A DNA stretch of 62,500 nt. Source: Lachnospiraceae bacterium (GTDB lineage Bacteria > Bacillota > Clostridia > Lachnospirales > Lachnospiraceae). The stretch covers positions 1 to 62,500 of the forward strand of contig CAJTEW010000012.1 of the NCBI GenBank assembly GCA_910575605.1, read 5' to 3'. This document shows positions 16,793 to 24,679 of the stretch, piece by piece. The translations under genes and the position numbers were made by a program. The notes beneath the pieces were generated by a model that worked only from the letters and a program-made list of their open reading frames with translations, was not told the DNA's origin and made no database searches. The first letter of the stretch is position 1; the number at the start of each line of letters is the position of its first letter.

Positions 16793-18037
16793 ATGAAGAA
16801 AAGTGCAGAACAGATAAAGGCATTGATAAAGTCCAGACTTGAAACGGGAGATCTTGTTATTTGGGGTTATAATGATAAGGCCAGGGAATTTTACTATAAG
16901 TATAAAGAGAGCTTTCATATAAAAGGCTGTATAACAGAACAGAAAAATCATCCGGATTATTTGGATAATGAAAGCAGAATTCCGGTTGTAGGCTGGGAAA
17001 AATATGACATGAAGGAAAACGATTATATTATTATTTTTGCAGGCCCTCTTATGCATATTGAAAATCAGATACTGGCAAGTGGACTAAAAGTTTTTGAAGA
17101 ATATGTAGATTCGACAGTAGCGGAGGTTGTTTTGACAAAAAGAAAAATTGCAATTATGGCAGGTGCTTGTCAAACCGCTGTAATATGTAACTTTTTATGG
17201 ACTATAAACGATTTCAAAGAAGAATATATGTTAATACGCTTTTCGATACATTTTTGGAAAAGCAGATGGTCATTAAGGCTTCAGAGCTTTGTGAAAAATA
17301 TGTGTGAACTATATATTTGTATGCAGCATGAGGAAGATAATCCTTTATATTTTAGCCCAGAGGAACTGCCAAAAACATGTAGAATAATTACACTACCAAG
17401 TGCGTTAGTACGACTTTACTGGCCACAGATGGGAAGAAGTTGGAAAAGTGCATTGAACTCATATTTTAAAAAGGATAATAATAGGCCAGATCATGGTCCT
17501 TTTGAATATGGGGATGAAAACATTAACAGAATGATAGAAGAGGGTAAGGATGTCGAAGAAATTATAACGGTGCTCACTGGAGATAATTTTTATACAGAAG
17601 AACAGGTAGAGAGACATATTAATACAATGCTGCGGATGTTGGAATATGAAGAAGATAAATGTGATATAAAAATTGCATCGTATATTCGTAGTAACTTTAA
17701 GAAAAAAATGTTATATAGAGATATGGCGCATATGCATACCTGCCTCGTGTGTGAGATGGTAAGGGCAGTTTTAAGATACCTTGGTTTAGGTACAGACGAA
17801 GTGGATAAGATGGAACAACTGAAAGATAATCCCACTATTCAGGAATATGAGACACACTGTACAGAGGTTCCCATATATCCCAGTGTTGCAAAATATCTGG
17901 GATTAGAATGGTGGGATAAAGATATAAAGTATGACGTGAGATTTTACAATGGGATAAAGAAAATTACTTTTGAAGAATATATTCGGAGGTATTATAGTGT
18001 GTGCAGCAAAACGAAACAGATCTTAGAGGAATGGTAG
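16793..18037 (+). CDS. WcbI-like protein, paralogue 3 of 3
   Basis: A 414-residue paralogue of the proteins at 3083 and 4334. It keeps the N-terminal Rossmann-like part (LVIWGYNDKAREF, YIIIFAGP) and the loop AGACQTAVICNFL with Cys126-Gln127, the best match among the three to the WcbI-type G-x-C-Q motif. Further shared motifs are RLYWPQM, DNFYTEEQV and VPIYPSVAKYLGLE. It lies 37 nt after the acyl ligase and 8 nt before the malonyl transferase, far from its tandem relatives, so it may serve the acyl half of the pathway whereas the others serve the aminoacyl half. The assignment rests on motif similarity. Confidence 0.6.
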   Translation: MKKSAEQIKALIKSRLETGDLVIWGYNDKAREFYYKYKESFHIKGCITEQKNHPDYLDNESRIPVVGWEKYDMKENDYIIIFAGPLMHIENQILASGLKVFEEYVDSTVAEVVLTKRKIAIMAGACQTAVICNFLWTINDFKEEYMLIRFSIHFWKSRWSLRLQSFVKNMCELYICMQHEEDNPLYFSPEELPKTCRIITLPSALVRLYWPQMGRSWKSALNSYFKKDNNRPDHGPFEYGDENINRMIEEGKDVEEIITVLTGDNFYTEEQVERHINTMLRMLEYEEDKCDIKIASYIRSNFKKKMLYRDMAHMHTCLVCEMVRAVLRYLGLGTDEVDKMEQLKDNPTIQEYETHCTEVPIYPSVAKYLGLEWWDKDIKYDVRFYNGIKKITFEEYIRRYYSVCSKTKQILEEW

Positions 18038-18045
18038 GATAATCT

Positions 18046-18951
18046 ATGAGTAAAATAGCATTTGTATTTCCGGGGCAAGGAACTCAGTATATTGGAATGG
18101 GCAAGGATTTTTACGAAAGTTTTTCCATATGTAAAGAAGTTTTTCATAAAGCCTCTGATGAATCAGGAATTGATATTCCTAAACTATGTTTTGAGGAAAG
18201 TGAAAAAATAAATGTAACAGAATATACACAGATTGCAATACTTACAGTAGAGGCTGCAATTTTAGCGGTTATAAATGAAAAGGGAATCATTTCCACGACA
18301 TCTGCCGGCCTTAGTCTTGGGGAGTATGGGGCGTTGATTGCTTCTGATACGCTTTGCGTAGAGGATGCATTTCGGATAGTGAGAAAGAGAGGACTTTATA
18401 TGCAGGAGGCAATGCCTGTGGGAGGCGCTATGGCAGCGGTAATTGGAGCAGCTCAATATACAGTAGAAGGAATTTGTGAAAAATCAGAAGGTATTGTATC
18501 AATAGCTAATTATAATTGTCCTGGGCAGATTGTCATAACCGGGCATACAGAGGCAGTCAAAAGGGCGGGAGAATTATTAAAGGAGAAAGGAGCTAAAAGA
18601 ATCCTTCCATTAAATGTAAGTGGGCCGTTTCACTCTGAGTTATTATATGAGGCTGGAAAAAGGCTGGAAAAAGTATTAAATACAATAGATATAAGAGAGC
18701 CTGTAAAACCATATATTTCAAACGTGACAGCGGATTATGTAACAAAAAAAGAAGATATAAAGCAGCTTTTAGTGAAACAGGTTTCGTCACCAGTGAGATG
18801 GCAGCAGAGTGTAGAGCGCATGCTTGAAGATGGTGTGGATACTTTTATAGAAATTGGTCCGGGAAAAACTTTAACTGGATTTCTAAGGAAGATTAATAAA
18901 AATGCTAAAGCAATCAATGTGGGAGTTGTCAAAGATTTGGAAAAGCTATAG
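18046..18951 (+). CDS. fabD: Malonyl-CoA:ACP transacylase (FabD-like)
   Basis: A 301-residue acyltransferase with all FabD hallmarks: FPGQGTQ at residue 8, nucleophile Ser90 in GLSLGEYGAL, Arg115 in KRGLYMQ that normally binds the malonyl carboxylate, PVGGAMAA, and catalytic His196 in GPFHSEL. Length is normal for FabD. It should load malonyl (or methylmalonyl) groups onto a cluster carrier protein for the KAS III. It is probably a dedicated copy rather than the housekeeping gene, because no other fab elongation genes accompany it. Confidence 0.88.
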   Translation: MSKIAFVFPGQGTQYIGMGKDFYESFSICKEVFHKASDESGIDIPKLCFEESEKINVTEYTQIAILTVEAAILAVINEKGIISTTSAGLSLGEYGALIASDTLCVEDAFRIVRKRGLYMQEAMPVGGAMAAVIGAAQYTVEGICEKSEGIVSIANYNCPGQIVITGHTEAVKRAGELLKEKGAKRILPLNVSGPFHSELLYEAGKRLEKVLNTIDIREPVKPYISNVTADYVTKKEDIKQLLVKQVSSPVRWQQSVERMLEDGVDTFIEIGPGKTLTGFLRKINKNAKAINVGVVKDLEKL

Positions 18952-18974
18952 AAATGAAAGGGACAGCCTGATTT

Positions 18975-20507
18975 ATGAGAAAAGCAGTTAAAAGAAAAAT
19001 ACTTGATTTATTTACAACTCTGCGGGAGGCGCATAATGAGATACGTCTGCTGTTGCAGAAGGAGGAGTATGTAAAGGTAAATAATATTCTGGCAGATTGT
19101 CAGGAATGTGCATTATTAGCAGGGAACACGATAGAGCAGTTTGAGAAAAATCAGAAAGATATCGTCAGAGAGCTGGAAGAATATTGTGAACAAGTATTTG
19201 AGATCAGCTCTTGTCTGGAAAATAAAGCAAGGCTTAATGCTAATGAAATTCAGAAGAAATTGAACTTATACATTCAGAGGGCACATGAAAAAGTGGAAAG
19301 TAATATTACAGCAGCTTTAAAGGTTGTTTTTATGCCTTATAAAGCATCTATGTGGACCAGTTTGGAATCTGTATGGGAAGCAGCAGCAGCAGATGAGGCG
19401 TGTGAGGTTAAAGTGGTTGTAATTCCATATTATACATTGGATTTTGAAGGAAATAAGAAAGAGTTACATTATGAAGGCGAATTGTTTCCGAAGAATGTAC
19501 CAGTGGTACATTTTGATGAATACATTTTGGAGCATGAGCACCCGGACATAATATTTATTCATAATCCTTATGATGGAACCAATAATGTGACGAGAGTCCC
19601 AGAGAAGTATTATTCGTATAATTTAAAACGTTATACAGACCATCTGGTATACAGTCCATATGGTATGATGGGATATTATTCGCCAAAGCAGGGGGCTTTT
19701 ATGTGCTATATGAGTGCAATTCACATAGCTGATAAGGTACTGGTGCAGTCTGAAAAGGTTAAGCAGATATATATCGACCACGGAGTTGAGCGGGAAAAGC
19801 TTTTGGCAATAGGTTCGCCTAAGGTTGATGCAATAATAAGAGGGATGAAAGAATCAAAAATATATCCGAATGAATGGAGAGAGAAATTAGAAGGGAGAAA
19901 AGTATTTTTGCTAAATACCCATTTGTCATATTTTATAAATGGATATAATTACCAACAAAAATATGGAAAAGAAAAAAGCTATGCAGAATGGTACCATGAA
20001 AATATTTTTGAAAATATTTTGGATAAACCAGGTTGTGCTTTAATATGGCGGCCTCATCCATTGCTTAAAGATACATTGAAAAGTAGGGAGCTTTATTCCA
20101 CTTTAGAATTTATTGAAGCGTTGGAGAGACAGCTGAAGGAGTCTGAGAATGGTGTATTGGATATAAATGGAGACTATAATATTTCATTTCGATTGTCAGA
20201 TGCACTTATTACTACATATAGTTCAATGATTCCAGAATACATGATTTCTGGTAAGCCGGTATACATATATGAGGGGAGATTAAATGAAGGAAACTGCAGA
20301 AAATCTCCTATGAGTTATATTAATAATTATTATAGGGCTAGACGTGGAGAAGGGAGAATGCTTCCTAAATTTATAGAAATGGTTTTAAATGGAGACGATC
20401 CATTATATAATAAAAGAATGGATGATGTACATCGGGCATTTACTAATTTGGATGGCACGATTGGAAAAAGAATATATGAGAAATTAAAAAAAGAATTTGA
20501 TGTATGA
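18975..20507 (+). CDS. CDP-glycerol glycerophosphotransferase-like protein (TagB/TagF fold)
   Basis: A 510-residue protein with a helical N-terminal extension of about 110 residues and a GT-B-like C-terminal part of the CDP-glycerol:polyglycerophosphate transferase type. Visible motifs are KVLVQSEKVKQIY and AIGSPKVDAI, the nucleotide-binding WRPHPLLK, and DALITTYSSMIPEYMISGKPV, matching the family's conserved RPHP and SSxxxEY blocks. Such enzymes transfer a phospho-alcohol from CDP-X. With the LicC/PntC-like gene at 246 this suggests that the cluster installs a CMP-derived phosphoryl or phosphonyl group on a glycan. The acceptor is unknown. No membrane segments are evident. Confidence 0.7.
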   Translation: MRKAVKRKILDLFTTLREAHNEIRLLLQKEEYVKVNNILADCQECALLAGNTIEQFEKNQKDIVRELEEYCEQVFEISSCLENKARLNANEIQKKLNLYIQRAHEKVESNITAALKVVFMPYKASMWTSLESVWEAAAADEACEVKVVVIPYYTLDFEGNKKELHYEGELFPKNVPVVHFDEYILEHEHPDIIFIHNPYDGTNNVTRVPEKYYSYNLKRYTDHLVYSPYGMMGYYSPKQGAFMCYMSAIHIADKVLVQSEKVKQIYIDHGVEREKLLAIGSPKVDAIIRGMKESKIYPNEWREKLEGRKVFLLNTHLSYFINGYNYQQKYGKEKSYAEWYHENIFENILDKPGCALIWRPHPLLKDTLKSRELYSTLEFIEALERQLKESENGVLDINGDYNISFRLSDALITTYSSMIPEYMISGKPVYIYEGRLNEGNCRKSPMSYINNYYRARRGEGRMLPKFIEMVLNGDDPLYNKRMDDVHRAFTNLDGTIGKRIYEKLKKEFDV

Positions 20508-20517
20508 AAGGAATAGT

Positions 20518-20760
20518 ATGAGAAGAGAAGAAGTGCTGGAAAGAGTACAGGCTATTTTTAAAGAAGTGTTCAATGACACATCACTTTTTGTAAGTGATAA
20601 CACACCAGTGAAAGAATGGGATTCTTTTGAGCGTATTGATCTAATAGTTGCTATTGAAGAAAAATTTGGAATTAGGTTTCCGATGAAAAAAATAATGACG
20701 GCAAAAACGATAGGAGAAATTGTGGATACAATACTTGAAATGGAAGGGCTAAGCAGTTAA
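20518..20760 (+). CDS. Acyl carrier protein 5
   Basis: An 80-residue carrier protein with Ser36 in PVKEWDSFERIDLIVAIEE and FGIRFPMKK typical of acyl carriers in capsule and flagellin loci. ATG 20518 sits 5 nt after AAGGA; ATG 20500 would overlap the transferase stop and lacks a ribosome binding site. It is the last gene of the run, and its stop codon lies inside the palindromic terminator that follows. Confidence 0.82.
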   Translation: MRREEVLERVQAIFKEVFNDTSLFVSDNTPVKEWDSFERIDLIVAIEEKFGIRFPMKKIMTAKTIGEIVDTILEMEGLSS

Positions 20761-20784
20761 CTGCTTAGCCTTCTATCTTTTCTT
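20747..20784 (+). terminator. Rho-independent terminator overlapping the last carrier gene's stop
   Basis: Arms GGCTAAGCAG (20747-20756) and CTGCTTAGCC (20761-20770) pair perfectly around TTAA, followed by a T-rich tract (TTCTATCTTTTCTT). The TAA stop of carrier 5 is in the loop. It closes the biosynthetic operon. The T-run is only on the plus-strand side, so the convergent chemoreceptor gene is not clearly served by it. Confidence 0.8.
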
Positions 20785-20792
20785 ATATATCT

Positions 20793-22679
20793 TTAGTACT
20801 TTTCGTTATTATCAACAAACTTTATCCCCGGCGCCGGTCTATTGTGCACTGGAGTTGAAACTGGTGCTGCAGGGGGGATCTCTGGCTCATATTCTGACTC
20901 TGATACAGGAATATAATTATAGCTTATATCATTATCTGAAGATGTATCAAAGGATACCGGCGTTGTCTCGATGGGTAACTCCGGCTGCTTCTGGATAGGA
21001 GCTGTCATGCCTTTAATCTGGAAACGGTCAACTAAGGTCTTAAGAAGGTTAGCCTGACTGGATAACTCTTCACTGGATGCAGCACTTTCTTGGGCGGTTG
21101 CGGAATTAGTCTGTATAACAGCAGAAATCTGATCAATACCTATGGTTACCTGCTGAATTCCTTCTGCCTGCATATCAGAGGCTTCTGTTATAAGCGCCAT
21201 ATTTGAGGCAATCTTTTGGGCGCTTGACACTACATTTAATAAAGACCTCTGCGTATCGGCAGCAATCTGATTGCCTTCAGAGACAGCTGTCAGAGAGTTA
21301 CCTATTAATATGGTAGTCTCCTGAGCGGCTTCGGCACTCTTAGAAGCAAGACTCCTTACTTCGTCGGCAACTACAGCAAAGCCCTTTCCTGCTTCTCCTG
21401 CACGTGCTGCTTCGACGGCGGCATTCAGAGCAAGGATATTTGTCTGGAAGGCAATATCTTCAATCGTCTTAATGATCTTTTCGATTTCACTGGAGCAGTC
21501 ATTAATTTTAGTCATAGCCTTCATCATAGATTCCATCTTACTATTGCTGTTATCAACTTCCTTACCGGTATCATTAATAAGTGCATTAACATCGCGTGAA
21601 TTCTTAGCAGTCTGATTTACCTGGCTGGAAAGTTCATTGAGAGTTGCAACGAGCTCTTCGACTGAGCTTGCCTGTTCCGTTGTGCCCTGGCTGAGAGCCT
21701 GTGCGCCGCTTGAAACCTGCTCAGAACCACTTGCAACCTGTGAGGAGGCATCTTCAATCTGTCCAAGAGTATCATTCAGCGATTCGATAATCTTATTGCC
21801 TGAATGCTTGATAGATTCGAATTCTCCAAGGTAGTCCATATCCATATCTACAGTTAAGTCTCCTTTGGCAAGAGAATCCATTCTGCTGCAAATGTGGGAA
21901 ATATAACCGGATAATGTTTTTAATACAAAACGTAAATTTTCTGCAAGTAGTCCTAACTCATCATTGGATGTATATGTAACTTCGGACTGCATATTACCTT
22001 CTGCCATTGCTTTAACAGCTACTTCAATTTCTGTAATAGGATGGGTAATGCCTCTTATGATTTTTATTGCGATAAACATTGTAAAAACAATACTGAAGGC
22101 AGCCAGGCCATATAATATAATGGTACATATTTTTTTTGTCTTTAACCCAGACGCATAATAGTCATCCGCTTTTTCCTGTGCGGAATCAATTACATCCTGA
22201 ATAGCATCCTGCAGGCCGTTAGCCGCCGTTACATATTCACCGTTCATAACAATATGCGCATTTTCAATATCATGTGCGGTGATGTATTCAATCGCCTGCG
22301 CTCTTGTGGTACGCGTCCGTTCAGAGGCAGAAGAAACAGCTTGTATCAATGCGGTATCGCCTTCATAGCATTCCTCTAAAGCATTCAGTGCGTCCATAAG
22401 CCTTGTTGAGGACTGATCAATATCAGCCAGTATCGTCTGAACCTCTGCATCATTATCCGCTATACTGGCGCGGAATACATTGGCCTGGATATCTCTTGTA
22501 GCAGACTGTGCTTCTAATGCAGATTCTACCATAGGATAGGGAGTTTTATAGAAATTTTCCAGTCCGCTTACAACACTGCCTAAGCCAATCAGCGCAGCTA
22601 TGACAGCTATAATATAAAATAATAGTATAATGGTGTATGAGAAGAATAGCTTACTTCTCACTCTTAAGTTCTTAAACAC
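20793..22679 (-). CDS. Methyl-accepting chemotaxis protein 1 (4HB-type)
   Basis: A 628-residue transmembrane chemoreceptor read leftwards. It has a first membrane helix at about 10-33, an external helical region to about 185 that resembles a four-helix-bundle sensor, a second membrane helix at about 186-206, HAMP domains, and the cytoplasmic signalling domain with the hairpin tip around [20 protein letters not shown] and [12 protein letters not shown]. The start is GTG 22679 with AGGAGG 8 nt upstream. The C-terminus is a Pro-rich tail without a CheR-tethering pentapeptide. It converges on the biosynthetic operon and diverges from the lytic transglycosylase. The ligand is unknown. Confidence 0.9.
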   Translation of the reverse strand: MFKNLRVRSKLFFSYTIILLFYIIAVIAALIGLGSVVSGLENFYKTPYPMVESALEAQSATRDIQANVFRASIADNDAEVQTILADIDQSSTRLMDALNALEECYEGDTALIQAVSSASERTRTTRAQAIEYITAHDIENAHIVMNGEYVTAANGLQDAIQDVIDSAQEKADDYYASGLKTKKICTIILYGLAAFSIVFTMFIAIKIIRGITHPITEIEVAVKAMAEGNMQSEVTYTSNDELGLLAENLRFVLKTLSGYISHICSRMDSLAKGDLTVDMDMDYLGEFESIKHSGNKIIESLNDTLGQIEDASSQVASGSEQVSSGAQALSQGTTEQASSVEELVATLNELSSQVNQTAKNSRDVNALINDTGKEVDNSNSKMESMMKAMTKINDCSSEIEKIIKTIEDIAFQTNILALNAAVEAARAGEAGKGFAVVADEVRSLASKSAEAAQETTILIGNSLTAVSEGNQIAADTQRSLLNVVSSAQKIASNMALITEASDMQAEGIQQVTIGIDQISAVIQTNSATAQESAASSEELSSQANLLKTLVDRFQIKGMTAPIQKQPELPIETTPVSFDTSSDNDISYNYIPVSESEYEPEIPPAAPVSTPVHNRPAPGIKFVDNNEKY

Positions 22680-22851
22680 GTTAAGTTCCTCCTAAATTTT
22701 ATTGTATATAAGTACATGTTGCATATAGTTATTTTATACCTGAATTGAAGGAATGTAAATATCAGATTGTTCTTTTTTTTGTTCCCGAAGAATTTTTCGG
22801 AGAATTTATAAAAAAGTCTTTTCAAGGAAAAGGAAAAATGGCATAATATAC

Positions 22852-22883
22852 TTGCATACTTTTCGTATTATATACTATATAAT
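22852..22883 (+). promoter_or_regulatory. Possible sigma-A promoter for the transglycosylase
   Basis: TTGCAT at 22852-22857 is followed by overlapping TA-rich -10 candidates (TATATA 22876, TATAAT 22878) at spacings of 18-20 nt, about 75 nt before ATG 22958. The region is so AT-rich that the call is weak. On the opposite strand GCCGATTA (22892-22885) resembles a sigma-28 -10 element for the chemoreceptor, but no matching -35 is seen. Confidence 0.3.
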
Positions 22884-22957
22884 ATAATCGGCTGGTTGCT
22901 TTATGTTAGATAAAGTATATGATAATATTATGAATTTAAAAACAGGAGATGAATTTT

Positions 22958-23719
22958 ATGGCAGACAGGTATACAGCTTATACAGATCTATATAACTATA
23001 TGAATAGAATAATGTCTGAGATACAGACAAGAACCAGTGGCCCGGCTCAGACGAAATCCCAGATTCGGGTGAGCGGTCAAAGCTTTTACGATACATTTCA
23101 AAATACATCGCAGAAGCTTAATGCACCGGCGAGTATGGATTCAATTTTTGAGGAAGCAGCACAGATTTATAATGTGCCGCTTGCACTTTTGAAGGCGGTC
23201 GGGAAGGCAGAATCAGGATTTAATGCCAGTGCTGTCTCTCCGGCAGGTGCTCAAGGAGTTATGCAGCTTATGCCGGCAACAGCACAGGCACTTGGCGTAG
23301 AGGACCCATTTGATGCCAGAAGCAATATTATGGGAGGGGCAAAGTATATTGCAGAAAAGCTGACCCAATATGATGGAGATATAGAGCTTGCACTAGCAGC
23401 ATATAATGCGGGAAGCGGCAATGTCAGCAAGTATGGTGGTGTGCCTCCATTTGAGGAGACGATAAATTATATAAAGAGAATCAAAGAATATATGGGCGAA
23501 GACTTAACGACAGGGCAGACCGTATCTGGTCAGACGCAGTATAAAGAGGCGGATAATGATGAAAGAATATCATCGGTCCTTTCGGATAAAGAGCTTACAG
23601 AGCTCACAAAACAGTATCTGATGGGAACGATGTACCTTAAGCTTCAGAATCAGATGGATTCGCTGGGGCTTTCTATTGCTTCAGAAAAGAAGGAAGATGA
23701 GGAAAACAGTCTGTTGTGA
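22958..23719 (+). CDS. Lytic transglycosylase (SLT, family 1-like)
   Basis: A 253-residue protein with a SLT/goose-lysozyme-like domain at about residues 65-180. The catalytic Glu lies in VGKAESGFN, followed by SPAGAQGVMQLMPATAQALGV and the substrate-binding AYNAGSGNVSKYGG. It cleaves peptidoglycan glycan strands. The start is ATG 22958, 9 nt after AGGAG; ATG 22949 is too close to that site. No signal peptide is evident, so export by the flagellar apparatus is possible, as with flagellar muramidases. Its place just before flgB suggests it opens the wall for the rod. Confidence 0.88.
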   Translation: MADRYTAYTDLYNYMNRIMSEIQTRTSGPAQTKSQIRVSGQSFYDTFQNTSQKLNAPASMDSIFEEAAQIYNVPLALLKAVGKAESGFNASAVSPAGAQGVMQLMPATAQALGVEDPFDARSNIMGGAKYIAEKLTQYDGDIELALAAYNAGSGNVSKYGGVPPFEETINYIKRIKEYMGEDLTTGQTVSGQTQYKEADNDERISSVLSDKELTELTKQYLMGTMYLKLQNQMDSLGLSIASEKKEDEENSLL

Positions 23720-23755
23720 ACGAAATGTGAAATATTGTAAATGCAGTAAAAAAAC

Positions 23756-23784
23756 TTGAGTTTTCGGTAAATTAGGTGTATGAT
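23756..23784 (+). promoter_or_regulatory. Sigma-A promoter of the fla/che operon
   Basis: TTGAGT at 23756-23761, a 17-nt spacer, and TATGAT at 23779-23784, close to the vegetative consensus. It is 72 nt upstream of flgB and is the only good promoter before the roughly 28-kb operon. A small CCCG/CGGG stem lies in the leader. No riboswitch fold was recognised in the 70-nt leader. Confidence 0.65.
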
Positions 23785-23855
23785 AATTAATGATGCCCGT
23801 TTAGCGGGATTTAGCCTTATAATTATAATATTTTATAAAAGGAAGTGACATTCGG

Positions 23856-24230
23856 ATGTTTGGAAATACGATAGCAATGGCGGAAAAATCCCTTGACTGT
23901 CTGTGGAAAAAGCAAGAGGCGATAAATAATAATCTTGCCAATATTGATACCCCAGGGTATAAGAGAAAGCAGGTCAGCTTTGAAGAGACTTACAGGAAAA
24001 GGCTGCTTGCTGCAAGTGAGACAAAAAGTGATAAGAAGATAAAGGAAGCAATTCAAGGAATGAATTATACTGTATCGTCCAGAGACGATTCTGCAAGAGT
24101 TGATGAAAACAATGTTAATGCAGATGTTGAAAATACAGAGATGACAAGAACATGGCTTCATTATTACTATCTTTTGCAGTCAGTAACTTCTGATATCAAG
24201 ATGTATCAGACAGCAATTAAAGGACAATAG
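23856..24230 (+). CDS. flgB: Flagellar basal-body rod protein FlgB
   Basis: A 124-residue proximal rod subunit exported by the flagellar type III system. The N-terminal rod motif EAINNNLANIDTPGYKRKQVSFEE is diagnostic, and the C-terminal MTRTWLHYYYLLQSVTSDI is the paired helix of rod proteins. It is first in the operon, behind the sigma-A promoter, with AAAGGAAG upstream of ATG 23856. Unusually, flgC does not follow it but lies 12.6 kb downstream. Confidence 0.95.
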   Translation: MFGNTIAMAEKSLDCLWKKQEAINNNLANIDTPGYKRKQVSFEETYRKRLLAASETKSDKKIKEAIQGMNYTVSSRDDSARVDENNVNADVENTEMTRTWLHYYYLLQSVTSDIKMYQTAIKGQ

Positions 24231-24265
24231 TCAGGAATATTTGTAGAAAGGATTGATACATAATT

Positions 24266-24589
24266 ATGGAAGAGATGTTCATTACTCCTATTCAATTGAT
24301 GAGCCCGGTAAGCTCGGTAAATTCTGCAGGGACAGCGGGGGAATCTGTTGTTAGGGGACAGGAAGGAATAACTGCTTTTAAAAATATTTTTGAAAATGCA
24401 ATTAACGATGTGAGAACCACAAGTGATATTAAAGTTAAGGAACAGTATCTCCTTGCGACGGGACAGACGGAAAATCCGCACTCGGCACAGATTGCAGCAT
24501 CAAATGCCCAGCTCGCGGTAGATATGCTTGTGGCGCTTAGGTCCAAGGCACTAGAGTCTTATACTGAAATTATGCGTATCAGTTCGTAA
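24266..24589 (+). CDS. fliE: Flagellar hook-basal body complex protein FliE
   Basis: A 107-residue protein matching FliE, the adaptor between MS ring and rod. The C-terminal half TGQTENPHSAQIAASNAQLAVDMLVALRSKALESYTEIMRI carries the family pattern (HxxxIAxxxAxLxxxxxVxxRxKAxxAYxEIMRM). The N-terminus is variable as usual. It follows flgB by 35 nt. Its stop codon is inside a strong hairpin that continues into the fliE-fliF gap. Confidence 0.93.
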   Translation: MEEMFITPIQLMSPVSSVNSAGTAGESVVRGQEGITAFKNIFENAINDVRTTSDIKVKEQYLLATGQTENPHSAQIAASNAQLAVDMLVALRSKALESYTEIMRISS

Positions 24590-24613
24590 ACAGAGTGGTC
24601 TGTTTACGAACTG
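24580..24613 (+). repeat. 15-bp perfect hairpin between fliE and fliF
   Basis: Arms 24580-24594 and 24599-24613 are exact complements around the loop GTGG. The hairpin starts within the last codons of fliE and covers its stop. Only a short T-run (GTTTTCG) follows, so it may act as an attenuator, an mRNA 3' end stabiliser or a processing site rather than a full terminator, since fliF continues 66 nt later without a clear new promoter. Confidence 0.75.
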
Positions 24614-24679
24614 GCGTTTTCGTGTAATGCAGGTTAGTTCGGTACATTAAATCAAAAAAAGATAAGAGAGTTTTGGATA

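Noticed and set aside
246-20760. Primary fatty acid synthesis operon
   Set aside because: No fabF, fabZ, fabK/fabI or acc subunits; multiple carriers, adenylation and CDP-type enzymes do not fit a housekeeping fab cluster.
23785-23855. Possible riboswitch in the leader of the fla/che operon (c-di-GMP type)
   Set aside because: Only about 70 nt are available and none of the conserved GEMM core segments is present; just a 4-bp stem is seen.
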